Shown one piece after another: positions 43,788 to 52,942 of a stretch of 64,000 nt of DNA. Position 1 is the first letter of the stretch. Each line of letters opens with the position of its first letter. Both the position numbers and the translations under genes were made by a program. Source of the DNA: Dichetophora obliterata. Lineage: Eukaryota; Arthropoda; Insecta; Diptera; Sciomyzidae. The stretch is from the NCBI GenBank assembly GCA_963920525.1, contig OY986435.1, positions 266,167,299 to 266,231,298 on the forward strand, read 5' to 3'. The notes below the pieces were generated by a model. That model searched no databases. It was not told where the DNA came from and was given only the letters and a program-made list of their open reading frames with translations.

Positions 43788-46700
43788 ATGTCTCTGAAGA
43801 CATTCGTTCATTTTTCGAATGACATTGTTGAGCTTGAGCTAGCACATCGTGAAGCTCAACTCGTGAATCAAAGCCAGCATGTTTTAGAAGTCCAGAAGAA
43901 GCAGTTGCAGTACCTATTTGAAAAATTTCAAGCTGAGTATGAAGCAGTTCGTGAAAAACCCGAAGACCCATCTGAAACCGTGGACAAGGAAAAGTTCAAG
44001 GAGAGGTACAGGAAGACGTACCAGTCATACGTGCGCTGTTCTGCTTCAATAAGTGAGCATATTGAAGCAATGAAGGCACCCACGATTGAACCCAAACCAT
44101 CACCTTCAGCAGCAAACTCAGCAGTGGAACATCACCCAATGATCCATCTCCCACCATGTGATACGGACATTTTCCATGGAGATTATGTCACATGGCCCAC
44201 ATTCAGGGACCTGTTCACGGCCCTATACATAAAAAATTCCCGCATAAGTAATGTGGAAAAACTCTTCCACTTACTACAAAAAACCCGCGGTGAGGCAAAA
44301 GATATAGTTAAAAATGCCCCTTTAACTAATGAAGGTTTTTTTATGGCATGGGGAAATCTCACTGATCAATATGAGAATAAGCGCATGCAAATAAACGCGC
44401 AACTAAAGACCCTGTTCAATTTGCCACAGATCCATATAGAGACAGGGAGCTCTATAAAAAAGTTGCAGAGAACTATTAATAATTCTTTATTTACCCTTCT
44501 CACTCTGGGAATAGACACAGATAGTTGGGATCCTATCTTAGTGTACCTCTGCTCTACTAAACTACCCAAAAACACATTAGAAGACTTTGAAAAGTCTCTG
44601 GCAGATAATTCCACAATTCCTGAGTGGAAAGTTCTAGATTCTTTTTTGACCCACAAATTTAAGACTCTAGAATCGGTTGGCGATATAAAGGCGTCCACTT
44701 CTGCTTCATTTGCAAAGCCAAGTCAACAAAATGTTTCCACTCATAATGCACCCAACAGGTGGGGGGAAAGAAGAGTAAATTCATACCATATGAATGTTGC
44801 TCCAAAGCCGGCCCCAAAAACTACCCAACAATTTGAAGTCAAACAAATTAAAAGTGACCCTAAACCATCGCTTTCCAGCACCCAATGGGAATCTGATGGT
44901 GCTATTTGCAGACTTTGCAATAGCAATCACCCTCTTCGTGAGTGCCCAAGCTTCATGTCCATGAAAGTAGACGAAAGGATTGCGACAGTGAAGCGTGTTG
45001 GATGTTGTTTCAATTGTCTAGCTGTTTCACATGGAATCAAAGATTGCAAAAGTGATTACAGCTGTAGAATATGCAAGAAGAGGCATCATTCCTCATTGCA
45101 TAAGAGCGCATTAGATGTGAACCCAAGCACTAGTGCACAAGCGCAAGGAGCAGCTCAACAATCTAACTCTACACGGCAGGCATTCACGACTCAAATACAG
45201 TCCACTAACCCTACACTCACCCAAGAGCTTAAAACCCAAGTAGTGAATTCTCACTTTGCAGCCAGCAGAAGCGAAATTCTCCTAGGAACTGCAATGGTCA
45301 ACGTGGAACACGAAGGTTCTTTATACAACGCACGCGCACTCATTGACTCAGGATCGGAGGCAACATTTCTAACGGAACAGCTTAGAAAACGTATTGGCTT
45401 ACCCACAACAACTGCTGGCGCTCAAGTCACTGGGCTCAACCAGACAGTGTCAGCAAACCCGACAAAAGCTTGCAAAATAATAATACGGTCTTCTAAAAAC
45501 CCTCAATTTAAAGTGGAAACCCAGGCTTTAGTATTGAAAACCCTCACAAGCGATTTGCCTACACACTCGATAGATGCAAACCTTGTTGAAAACCTGGCTA
45601 GCCTCCAATTGGCAGATACACAATTTTTTGAATCTCGACCCGTAGATATCATAATTGGTTGTGATCTTTACCCAAAAATCATATGCAGTGGCGTTAAACG
45701 CAATATTTGTGGATCACTCTTGGCACAAGAATCTGAATTTGGCTGGATTCTCTCAGGGCCCCTTCCTCACGAACCAGAGTCAACACCCAACAATATTATT
45801 GCATGCTTTACTAAAGTCGACCCAGAGGACTTTTTGACTCGGTTCTGGGAAGTGGAAGAAGTTCCAAAAACATCTTCGTTCTCAGCTGAAGAGAAGCAAT
45901 GCGAAGAATTTTACAAAAACACAACACGCCGTAACCCTAATGGGCGTTATGTTGTAAAATTACCCTTTAAGAACCCTAATTTATTGGAACTTGGCAACTC
46001 AAGGCCTGTCGCTATGGCGCAATATTTACGCAATGAAAAGTCATTACTCAAAAAGCCTGAACTCAAGGTAGAGTATGATCGAGTCATGTGCGAATACTTG
46101 CAACTCGGCCATATGAAAGCGATCAAACACCCACACTCTAACACGGATAGACCCAAACATTATTATCTGCCGCATCACGCAGTGATCAAACCAGACAGCA
46201 TTACAACAAAATTACGAGTTGTATTTAACGCGTCAAACCCAACAACAACTCGCAAAAGTTTAAATGACGTGCTCCACATTGGTCCAACACTTCAACTTGA
46301 TTTAGTCTTGTTGATCAGCAAGTGGAGGCTCTATGAGTTCGTTTTTAACGCCGACATCGAGAAAATGTACCGGCAAATTGAAGTCAACCCAGAGGACACA
46401 GCCTATCAACGAATTTTATTCCGAAAGTCTATTGAAGAACCCATTCAGGACTATGAGTTGCAAACGGTGACATTTGGAGTCAACTGCGCCCCATATCTCG
46501 CCATCAGAACTCTACATCAATTGGCAGATGATATGCGCGATACACACCCTCATGCGTCATATATATTACGCAATTCCATGTACGTGGATGACGTACTGGC
46601 AGGAGCGCATCAACTCACAACTGCAAAGATAGCTCGTGACGAACTCATAGCAGCACTAGAATCTGCTGGATTCACACTCAAAAAGTGGATTTCAAATACG

Positions 46701-47972
46701 TCACAAATATTACACGATCTACCCAAAGAGCATTTGTTGACGACTGATCTACTCAATCTGTCTGACCCAAGTGAAGGCAACGCCAAAACCCTAGGTATTC
46801 GCTGGAACGCACGAAAAGACTCGTTCTTTTTTCTCGTTCCACCCATTGAACACAAACCCGTTCATACAAAACGTGAAGTTTTATCATCCATAGCCAAGTT
46901 GTTTGACCCTGCTGGCTGGTTAGCGCCAATTGTGATAGCTGCTAAAATTATTATGCAACAAGTTTGGCTAGATAAAACGGAGTGGGACGAGACCCTGAAA
47001 CCCTTAACTCAACACAGATGGCAAACATTTATTGACGGCTATGCTTCGATCAACACAATAGAGATTTCAAGATGGACCCACTTTACACCCAAAGCAACCA
47101 TTCAATTTCATGGGTTTTCTGATGCCTCAGAAAAAGCCTATGGTGCCGCACTTTATTTGCGAGTCTCAAATAAAAAAAGTGAAACCCACACTAAGCTCAT
47201 AGTCGCTAAAACACGAGTGGCGCCAGTAAAGACAATATCTTTACCTAGGCTTGAACTCTGCGGAGCTGTTTTACTGGCAAATTTAGTCGATGCTATCGTA
47301 CCCCATCTCGATCTGAAGCAATACCAGTTGTATCTTTGGACGGACTCTACCATCGTTCTGGCTTGGCTTAGAAAACAACCCTGTTCCTGGAACACATTTG
47401 TGGCCAATCGTGTTTCAACGATCATGGAAAAGGTTGGAACCGACAACTGGAGCCACGTGGAATCTCATGACAACCCAGCAGATCTAGCCAGTCGAGGATG
47501 TTCTGCCATAGAACTAAGAGATCATCATCTCTGGTGGCACGGTCCAAATTGGCTCAAACATGAAAAAGAATTCTGGCCCGAGTCCAAAGATCCCGTCGAC
47601 ACTACCCTTGACTTAAAACCCATTAAGTCGTTTGTCACAACAACCCAAGATGATATATTAATTAGGTTCTCCTCGCTGCCAAAAGCTTTACGAGTCATTG
47701 CATATGTGTATCGTTTTTACTCTAACTCTTCACCCTCACGTCGCTCACAAATGAATCACATTGGATATAACATCCCTCGAGATAAAAGCAGTTCGAGAGA
47801 AGCTTATCATATTAAGCCAGAAAAATGGATACTCAGAAGAATATACTTCATTGGCAACCAAACAGCCGGTATCATCAAAGAGTGCCATTTTAACCCTTAC
47901 GCCCTTTCTGGACTCGAAAGGAATAATTCGAGCAAATGGGCGCTTAGTCAAATCACCAGCTTTAACGTATAA
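43788..47972 (+). CDS. BEL Gag-Pol: Gag, zinc knuckles, protease, RT, RNase H
   Basis: 1394 codons, with the start in good context (CAAAATG). Residues 1-110 hold coiled-coil-like Gag. A BEL Gag (DUF1759-like) domain lies at about 118-290 (LPPCDTDIFHGDYVTWPTF). Three zinc knuckles follow at 374-386, 407-420 and 426-437. The aspartic protease has LIDSG at 518-522 and IIIGCDLYP at 621-629. RT has RVVFNAS (810-816), DIEKMYRQI (856-864) and YVDD (932-935). RNase H has SDAS (1111-1114), RLELCGA (1154-1160), WTDST (1184-1188) and NPADLASRG (1229-1237). All catalytic residues are present. True pol homology ends at about residue 1320; the last about 70 codons are read out of frame because integrase continues in the +1 frame. 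Confidence 0.95.
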   Translation: MSLKTFVHFSNDIVELELAHREAQLVNQSQHVLEVQKKQLQYLFEKFQAEYEAVREKPEDPSETVDKEKFKERYRKTYQSYVRCSASISEHIEAMKAPTIEPKPSPSAANSAVEHHPMIHLPPCDTDIFHGDYVTWPTFRDLFTALYIKNSRISNVEKLFHLLQKTRGEAKDIVKNAPLTNEGFFMAWGNLTDQYENKRMQINAQLKTLFNLPQIHIETGSSIKKLQRTINNSLFTLLTLGIDTDSWDPILVYLCSTKLPKNTLEDFEKSLADNSTIPEWKVLDSFLTHKFKTLESVGDIKASTSASFAKPSQQNVSTHNAPNRWGERRVNSYHMNVAPKPAPKTTQQFEVKQIKSDPKPSLSSTQWESDGAICRLCNSNHPLRECPSFMSMKVDERIATVKRVGCCFNCLAVSHGIKDCKSDYSCRICKKRHHSSLHKSALDVNPSTSAQAQGAAQQSNSTRQAFTTQIQSTNPTLTQELKTQVVNSHFAASRSEILLGTAMVNVEHEGSLYNARALIDSGSEATFLTEQLRKRIGLPTTTAGAQVTGLNQTVSANPTKACKIIIRSSKNPQFKVETQALVLKTLTSDLPTHSIDANLVENLASLQLADTQFFESRPVDIIIGCDLYPKIICSGVKRNICGSLLAQESEFGWILSGPLPHEPESTPNNIIACFTKVDPEDFLTRFWEVEEVPKTSSFSAEEKQCEEFYKNTTRRNPNGRYVVKLPFKNPNLLELGNSRPVAMAQYLRNEKSLLKKPELKVEYDRVMCEYLQLGHMKAIKHPHSNTDRPKHYYLPHHAVIKPDSITTKLRVVFNASNPTTTRKSLNDVLHIGPTLQLDLVLLISKWRLYEFVFNADIEKMYRQIEVNPEDTAYQRILFRKSIEEPIQDYELQTVTFGVNCAPYLAIRTLHQLADDMRDTHPHASYILRNSMYVDDVLAGAHQLTTAKIARDELIAALESAGFTLKKWISNTSQILHDLPKEHLLTTDLLNLSDPSEGNAKTLGIRWNARKDSFFFLVPPIEHKPVHTKREVLSSIAKLFDPAGWLAPIVIAAKIIMQQVWLDKTEWDETLKPLTQHRWQTFIDGYASINTIEISRWTHFTPKATIQFHGFSDASEKAYGAALYLRVSNKKSETHTKLIVAKTRVAPVKTISLPRLELCGAVLLANLVDAIVPHLDLKQYQLYLWTDSTIVLAWLRKQPCSWNTFVANRVSTIMEKVGTDNWSHVESHDNPADLASRGCSAIELRDHHLWWHGPNWLKHEKEFWPESKDPVDTTLDLKPIKSFVTTTQDDILIRFSSLPKALRVIAYVYRFYSNSSPSRRSQMNHIGYNIPRDKSSSREAYHIKPEKWILRRIYFIGNQTAGIIKECHFNPYALSGLERNNSSKWALSQITSFNV

Positions 47973-49140
47973 TGAGCGTCACCCCATAATATTGCCATAT
48001 GAAAGCCGATTTACACGACTTTTGACTGATATGACACATTTGGTCACCCTACACGGCGGTAACCAATTAATGTTAAGACTTATACGATGTGAATTCTGGG
48101 TACCCAAACTCAAGAATCTCATTAAAACATGCATTCATAACTGCAAAACATGTGTCTTACATAAAAAAAAGTTACAAACCCAAATAATGGCTGCACTACC
48201 CGCAGAACGCACTACTCTTGACCGCCCATTCACAAATACAGGTGTAGATTTCGCAGGACCCGTAGAAATCAAAAATTACACCGGGCGAGCGTGTTTAATA
48301 ACGAAAGGCTATATTTGCGTTTTTATTTGTTTTGCAACGAAAGCAATACACATTGAAGCAACAAGTGATCTCTCTACCCAAGCTTTCTTAGCAGCTTTTT
48401 CCCGATTTTTTTCAAGGCGCGGATGCCCCGCCGCTCTTTACTCCGACAATGGAACGAATTTCGTTGGAGCAGCGCAAATGCTGAAGAAAGATCGGCGAGA
48501 ATTCATGAAGGCACTGCAGACCCAAGTTGTTAACAACTATAGTCACCAAGACGTAACCTGGCATTTTATACCCCCCGGCGCTCCACACATGGGTGGACTT
48601 TGGGAAGCCGGTGTGAAAAGTTGTAAAACGCACTTGAAAAAGGCGTACACCAATCAAAAGTTTACTTTCGAAGAGTTTTCTACCCTACTCGCTCGAGTCG
48701 AAAGTTGCCTTAACTCGAGACCTCTAAGTCCTTCAAGCGAAAATCCTCTTGATTTATCGCCTCTAACCCCAGGACATTTTTTGATTGGTACCCCGTTACT
48801 CACTCCAGCTGAACCCGACTTAAGTAACTCAATGCCTAACGTCATAAACCGTTGGCAAAAATTAAAGATACTTCATCACAATTTCTGTAAAAGATGGAAA
48901 GATGAGTATCTCAAAGAACTCCATAAACGACATAAATGGAAACACCCTCAAAACCCTATCAATGTTGATGACCTCGTAGTCATTCGGCAAGAAAATTTGC
49001 CTCCAAACGAATGGAGCTTAGGAAGAGTCGCTAAGATTTACCTAGGCTCTGACTCCAGAACCCGTGTGGTCGACATTCGGACAGCAAAAGGAATCACTAC
49101 CAGACCCATTACAAAGGTAGTAGTTCTACCCTCTTATTGA
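47761..49140 (+). CDS. BEL Pol C-terminal part: integrase, in the +1 frame
   Basis: The frame is open from 47755 and has no ATG at its start, so it is the continuation of Pol beyond a frame change at about 47755-47765, not an independent gene. It opens with the linker helix typical of BEL (SLEIKAVREKLIILSQKN). Zinc-binding H93, H98, C128 and C131 come next. The integrase core has D163 (GVDFAGP), D229 (SDNGTNF) and E282 (WEAGVK). The C-terminal BEL domain (DUF5641-like) includes INRWQKLKILHHNFCKRWKD. Numbering is from position 47761. It ends at 49138-49140. The enzyme inserts the cDNA into chromosomes. Confidence 0.9.
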   Translation: MDITSLEIKAVREKLIILSQKNGYSEEYTSLATKQPVSSKSAILTLTPFLDSKGIIRANGRLVKSPALTYNERHPIILPYESRFTRLLTDMTHLVTLHGGNQLMLRLIRCEFWVPKLKNLIKTCIHNCKTCVLHKKKLQTQIMAALPAERTTLDRPFTNTGVDFAGPVEIKNYTGRACLITKGYICVFICFATKAIHIEATSDLSTQAFLAAFSRFFSRRGCPAALYSDNGTNFVGAAQMLKKDRREFMKALQTQVVNNYSHQDVTWHFIPPGAPHMGGLWEAGVKSCKTHLKKAYTNQKFTFEEFSTLLARVESCLNSRPLSPSSENPLDLSPLTPGHFLIGTPLLTPAEPDLSNSMPNVINRWQKLKILHHNFCKRWKDEYLKELHKRHKWKHPQNPINVDDLVVIRQENLPPNEWSLGRVAKIYLGSDSRTRVVDIRTAKGITTRPITKVVVLPSY

Positions 49141-49258
49141 AACCTGCTCTACCCTACCCTACACTAGTCTTCTCTACCCTACCCTACTCTAGTCTACTCT
49201 ACTCTACTGCAACATACTCTACTCTACTCCACCCTACTCTAATGCATCTATCTTTCAG
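49141..49258 (+). repeat. CTACY pentamer tract ending in a predicted 3' splice site
   Basis: About 100 bp of degenerate CTACT/CCCTA pentamers, almost all pyrimidine plus A, separate pol from the third open frame. At its end are CTAAT (49239-49243), the fly branch-site consensus, and TCTTTCAG (49251-49258). The ATG of the third frame is 6 nt further on. The tract has in-frame stops, so readthrough from pol is not expected. Confidence 0.7.
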
Positions 49259-49263
49259 GTGTC

Positions 49264-50205
49264 ATGGCACCCAGCAACAACAAACGCTGCGCAAACAATC
49301 AATGCAACAAACATTGCCGCAACAACAACGATAGAAGTTCCAACAAGAAACACGCTGACAACAGGAACAGATGCACCAAAAACCAAGCCAACATGCACGA
49401 CAAGGTCAACAAGAAGCGCAACCACACCAATAACAACCCTCAAACCAGTTCAGCCCACCCACCAGCGTGTGGTCTGTGCAATCGAGACCACCGTTTGATG
49501 TTATGCCCAAAGTTCCGCAATATGAACCTGACGACCAAGTACGACGCAGTGGCCAGGTTAAAATACTGCGAAAACTGTCTTGCGCGGTCACATCGGTCCG
49601 ATGCTTGCACCAGCCTCAACAAGTGTGCTATTTGCCATGCCAAGCATCATACAAGTTTGCATGGCCACCCACGTTTACGACAGCTAGAGTCCAACCCAAA
49701 GGAACCTGCCACTTGCTCTAAGTTCTCTGGTTCACTGCAGAAAGTGGTTCTGATACCAACTGCGATGGTAAAATTACACCACAGCGATGACTGGCATTAT
49801 ATCAGGGCACTGGTGAATCCTTGTCGTCCTATAAGTCTTATCGCTTGGGATCTGGTGGACAAGCTGAAGTTGGACACCATTACAATGGGCAGTCAAAGCT
49901 GGTGTCACTTCGTGGTTGGGTCCCGGTACGATGAAAGCTTTAAATGTGAAGTCCACTCGCTTGTCACAAACAAACTTCCTCGTAAGCCTTACGACGATGA
50001 CCTAGATGTTGCAGTATTGAAACGGTTCGAGCACATCTTCCTAGCGGACCCTAAAGCACACTCAACAAAAACCATTTTGCTGGAGTTAGGCGCTGATGTA
50101 TTCCCACGAATCGTAAGAAATGGCCTATTTGCTGGCGAAAACGGCCTTGTTATCGCTCAAAGCACCGCATTCGGCTGGACACTGTCTGGCCCATGTGGAC
50201 TATGA
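49264..50205 (+). CDS. Third open frame of the BEL element: zinc knuckles plus inactive protease-like domain
   Basis: 313 codons, intact. Residues 1-65 are Asn/Lys/Arg-rich and basic. Zinc knuckles of BEL type lie at 69-81 (CGLCNRDHRLMLC), 102-115 (CENCLARSHRSDAC) and 121-133 (CAICHAKHHTSLH). Residues 160-310 resemble the BEL protease region and its tail: PTAMVKL, RALV and FGWTLSGP all have counterparts in this element's own Gag-Pol. The active-site D-S/T-G is replaced by N185-P186-C187, so it should not cleave. It sits where envelope genes sit in related elements but has no signal peptide or membrane segment. It is diverged from the element's own copy, so it probably came from another BEL lineage. 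A role in RNA binding or packaging, or interference with Gag, is conceivable; none is shown. Confidence 0.85.
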   Translation: MAPSNNKRCANNQCNKHCRNNNDRSSNKKHADNRNRCTKNQANMHDKVNKKRNHTNNNPQTSSAHPPACGLCNRDHRLMLCPKFRNMNLTTKYDAVARLKYCENCLARSHRSDACTSLNKCAICHAKHHTSLHGHPRLRQLESNPKEPATCSKFSGSLQKVVLIPTAMVKLHHSDDWHYIRALVNPCRPISLIAWDLVDKLKLDTITMGSQSWCHFVVGSRYDESFKCEVHSLVTNKLPRKPYDDDLDVAVLKRFEHIFLADPKAHSTKTILLELGADVFPRIVRNGLFAGENGLVIAQSTAFGWTLSGPCGL

Positions 50206-50365
50206 GCACCCATCCCAGGGCACCCTCTACCACTAATATATTTTTTAATTATATCAAAGATAAAGCACTGAATTTAATAAAAATGAACTATTTGTAAACC
50301 TAAACCCAATGTATATTGCTTGTTTATGAACCCCATTAACCCTTTCTAAGTTTTGCAGATATTGC

Positions 50366-50378
50366 AAGGTGGGCGGAA
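50366..50378 (+). other. Polypurine tract
   Basis: AAGGTGGGCGGAA lies immediately before the 3' LTR and would prime plus-strand DNA synthesis. Two pyrimidine-free blocks flank a single T. Confidence 0.7.
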
Positions 50379-50752
50379 TGTTTACGTGGCTACGTAACCC
50401 TGTGGTCACTAAACACTTCCCCACGCCTAACCGCCGCTGTGGCAGACATGGCGCTGAAGTCGATTTGATGATCGGCTTGCAGCGGTAACGAGTAACGTTC
50501 GTGAAGAAAGAAGGAGATTAATTCGTTTTGAGTTTTTGGAAGGACGGACATCTACAATTAACAATCAACAAAGTACACAATCAACAGTCAATTAATATAT
50601 ACAAACATAACAACTTTGTACACCATATAAAACAATATTGTTAACAAACTCTTAATTACCAGAAGGTAAAATAAACTTTATTTTGTTGCAAACTTAGATA
50701 ACCTCTTCTTTTCTTCCGCCATTACGCCCGCCCGACGTTCATCACCCGAACA
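50379..50752 (+). repeat. 3' LTR of the BEL element
   Basis: 374 bp, identical to the 5' LTR as far as I can compare by eye. AATAAA at 50670-50675. Followed by the CCAAT target duplication. Confidence 0.93.
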
Positions 50753-50774
50753 CCAATTATACCATGAGTCGGAG

Positions 50775-51980
50775 TTGACAAAATTTAAAAAGAACTACTG
50801 ACCTTCAGTGTTCGCACTTTACTGTAATTGCAGTAGATCTACTGCGCTTTTTAGCAAAATTTAATGTTCTACTCACTGCAACTGCGTCACTGCAGTTTTT
50901 TCAAATCTACTGCGATTTATTCGCAACAAACATTTGTATGGTTATTTTTGTGACATTTTTTAAATATGTAAGCATTGATGTATATTATAAAAATGTATTT
51001 TCAGGGGCTCGTTACATCTGTACATGTGGTCTTAGCATGAAAACAGAAGAAAGTTATCTATCAGATGAAATTGTCATTGCAATAAAAAAAGCTGTTTTAA
51101 ATAAGTTTTTGCGACTAAATTAAAAATTTATTCGCTTTTAAAGACCTTTTAAAGAATTTGTCTACGGCAAATATATTTTGAACCAGTAAGAAATATGTTT
51201 CTTCAACATGCAAATATATACATAGTATAAAGTTATGTATATATTTGTGTCTATATTGTGTTATTAATATAAAATGTACATACATTAGTAGTAAATGTAC
51301 GTTTATGATTGTAAATAAAATAAAAAACCAAAAAACTATTGCGAAAATTCGTTTTACTGCGTTTTTTCCAAAATTTACTGTGATTTACGAATTTGCAAGT
51401 CTGAACCCGGCTGACCTTGTTTTCAGATTTTTCCGTTTTCTAACCTATTTATGACTGACTATATCAAAAGCAATGCCACTAAGAAGAAACTTTTTGTGTG
51501 TGGTCAAAATTTTTCTGCCCACTCCTACAGACCTACATAAGAGAAATGTGCTTTTAAACTGCCACGCCTACCATTTTGGTAATACAAAAGCAAGGACGAA
51601 TAGCCAAAACTATAGTAAGTGAAGCTGCTTAAATGTTTGGAAGCCACTTAAATAAGGTCAAGCTGTAGAATTTCGCAACAACAACAATTTATGTTGCTGC
51701 TTTACCTGCCCACTAACTCTCGAAACCCTTCACATTCGCATGAATTCACTTGCAATATGTGTGCAAAATGCGTTCTTTGAGGGGAGGTCAGGAGGTGGGC
51801 TGGCTGTAGAATTGCCATTTGGCGCCATTAAAAGTGGGCCAGTGTTATTGTTGCTACATGATTTGTGTTTTGCTGGTTCCAACAATTGCCAACGTCATCA
51901 TTATGCAACATGCGCTCTTTTTACTAGCTCGGTTGGCTGTCACCTAGTTGAGCGAGCGCCATTCTTTCATGCTGATTGTT
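50775..51980. other. Non-coding stretch
   Basis: 50815-50930 repeats TTTACTG, CTACTGC and CACTGCA words, echoed at 51350-51400 (TTTTACTGCG, TTTACTGTGATTTACGA). This may be an old element of about 600 bp with degraded ends. No gene recognised. Confidence 0.35.
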
Positions 51981-52174
51981 GGTGGGCAGGCATGCCAATT
52001 GGTGGGGAATTCTCCGATTTGCGGGGAATTTCATGACGATCGGGGAATCGGGGAATGGGCTCAAGTATGCGGGGAATTTAATAATTCATCTAATATTTAA
52101 TGATTATTTGCGGGGAATTTAATGTTTTATCTAATATTGGTGGGAATTTGATTTTATATACAATTTTCTGATAC

Positions 52175-52431
52175 AATAAGGCTATTCACAGTTTGAATAC
52201 GCTAATCTGCTATTTGTGAGATTGGTTATTTGTACGCCAATTTAGCCCTTGGACATGTTTTTTGTGCCTCGTATTTTTATGCTCTTTCTACGGCCGCCAT
52301 ATTACATACTTCAAAAGGTTGCATAATTTTTGAAAACGACAGTCACATTGCGGAGTGCTCACAGTTTCAACAATAACAAATGCTATAAATACAATTTATT
52401 AAATGTACGCTTAAACTGTGAATGCCTTATT
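52175..52431. mobile_element. MITE with AAGGC-ATTCAC termini, nested
   Basis: AATAAGGCTATTCACAGTTT at 52175 is mirrored by AAACTGTGAATGCCTTATT ending 52431, with one indel. It belongs with the GG-ATTCAC terminus group. No coding capacity. Confidence 0.65.
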
Positions 52432-52771
52432 GTTCTTCTTACATTAGAAAAATTTATTTAACATTAGCAAAATCATCCTTGTTGCCAAATTAATTTTTTA
52501 AAATACATTTTTATTTCATTTTTAATACTATTTCATGTATAACATTGCACAATTGAAAAAAATTGCATGAATGGATTTGCATTTCATTAACATCATAAAC
52601 ATGCTAAGTTGACTTAAGGGAGGCTTAAGGTAAAACTGTTTAAATTAAGGCATATTTTAAAAGATGTTTTCCAAAAAAAGTACATTATATACTAAAAATT
52701 TCATTTGCATGTTAATTTACAGCCCTTTTCTGACAACTTGGAAGTAGTCAACCAGTATTTTTCATATTTCT

Positions 52772-52942
52772 ACGTGTTTGTTGTAATTTTTTGTTTCAAA
52801 ACAAAATTTAAAGCTTAATAAACAAAAATTTTTAATGAAATTGTCACTATCTGAAAAGCAGTTTAAAATTTTTATAAAAATTTATTATTTTTGAGCTTCA
52901 AATTTTGTTTTGAAATAAAAAAATTACAACAAACACGTAATA
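52772..52942. repeat. Inverted repeat with about 48 bp arms
   Basis: The arms begin ACGTGTTTGTTGTAATTTTT and run through TTTCAAAACAAAATTT (52772-52822) and their inverse (52889-52939). A solo arm of the same family is at 36361-36408. It is probably a small MITE. Confidence 0.65.

Larger units (their letters stand above)
42128..50752 (+). mobile_element. Complete BEL/Pao LTR retrotransposon, 8625 bp
   Basis: Two 374 bp LTRs (42128-42501, 50379-50752) starting TG and ending CA appear identical by eye. The 5 bp target duplication CCAAT (42123-42127, 50753-50757) is perfect. The order is LTR, primer-binding site, long leader, gag-protease-RT-RNase H, integrase, a third open frame, polypurine tract, LTR. 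Protease before RT and RNase H before integrase is BEL/Pao order. The element looks young but has one frame break in pol. The third open frame is the unusual part. Confidence 0.95.
41811..50766. mobile_element. hAT MITE (about 326 bp without insert) hosting the BEL element
   Basis: Perfect 8 bp target duplication AGTCGGAG (41803-41810, 50767-50774). The termini are CATGGTATAATT and AATTATACCATG. The inverted ends continue with ACAAGGTAG, GGCGAT and TAGTTGTCAAAA-AGCTG. The MITE body is 41811-42127 plus 50758-50766; everything between is the BEL element and its target duplication. Same family as 34573-35145. Confidence 0.9.

Noticed and set aside
47761..49140. Integrase as an independent gene with its own start
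   Set aside because: The frame opens at 47755 without an ATG, and its first residues continue the Pol linker; it is the downstream part of Pol after a frame change.
49264..50205. Envelope gene in the third BEL frame
   Set aside because: The position and splice context suggest env, but there is no signal peptide, transmembrane segment or glycoprotein-like Cys pattern; zinc knuckles and protease-like sequence identify it as Gag-Pol-derived.
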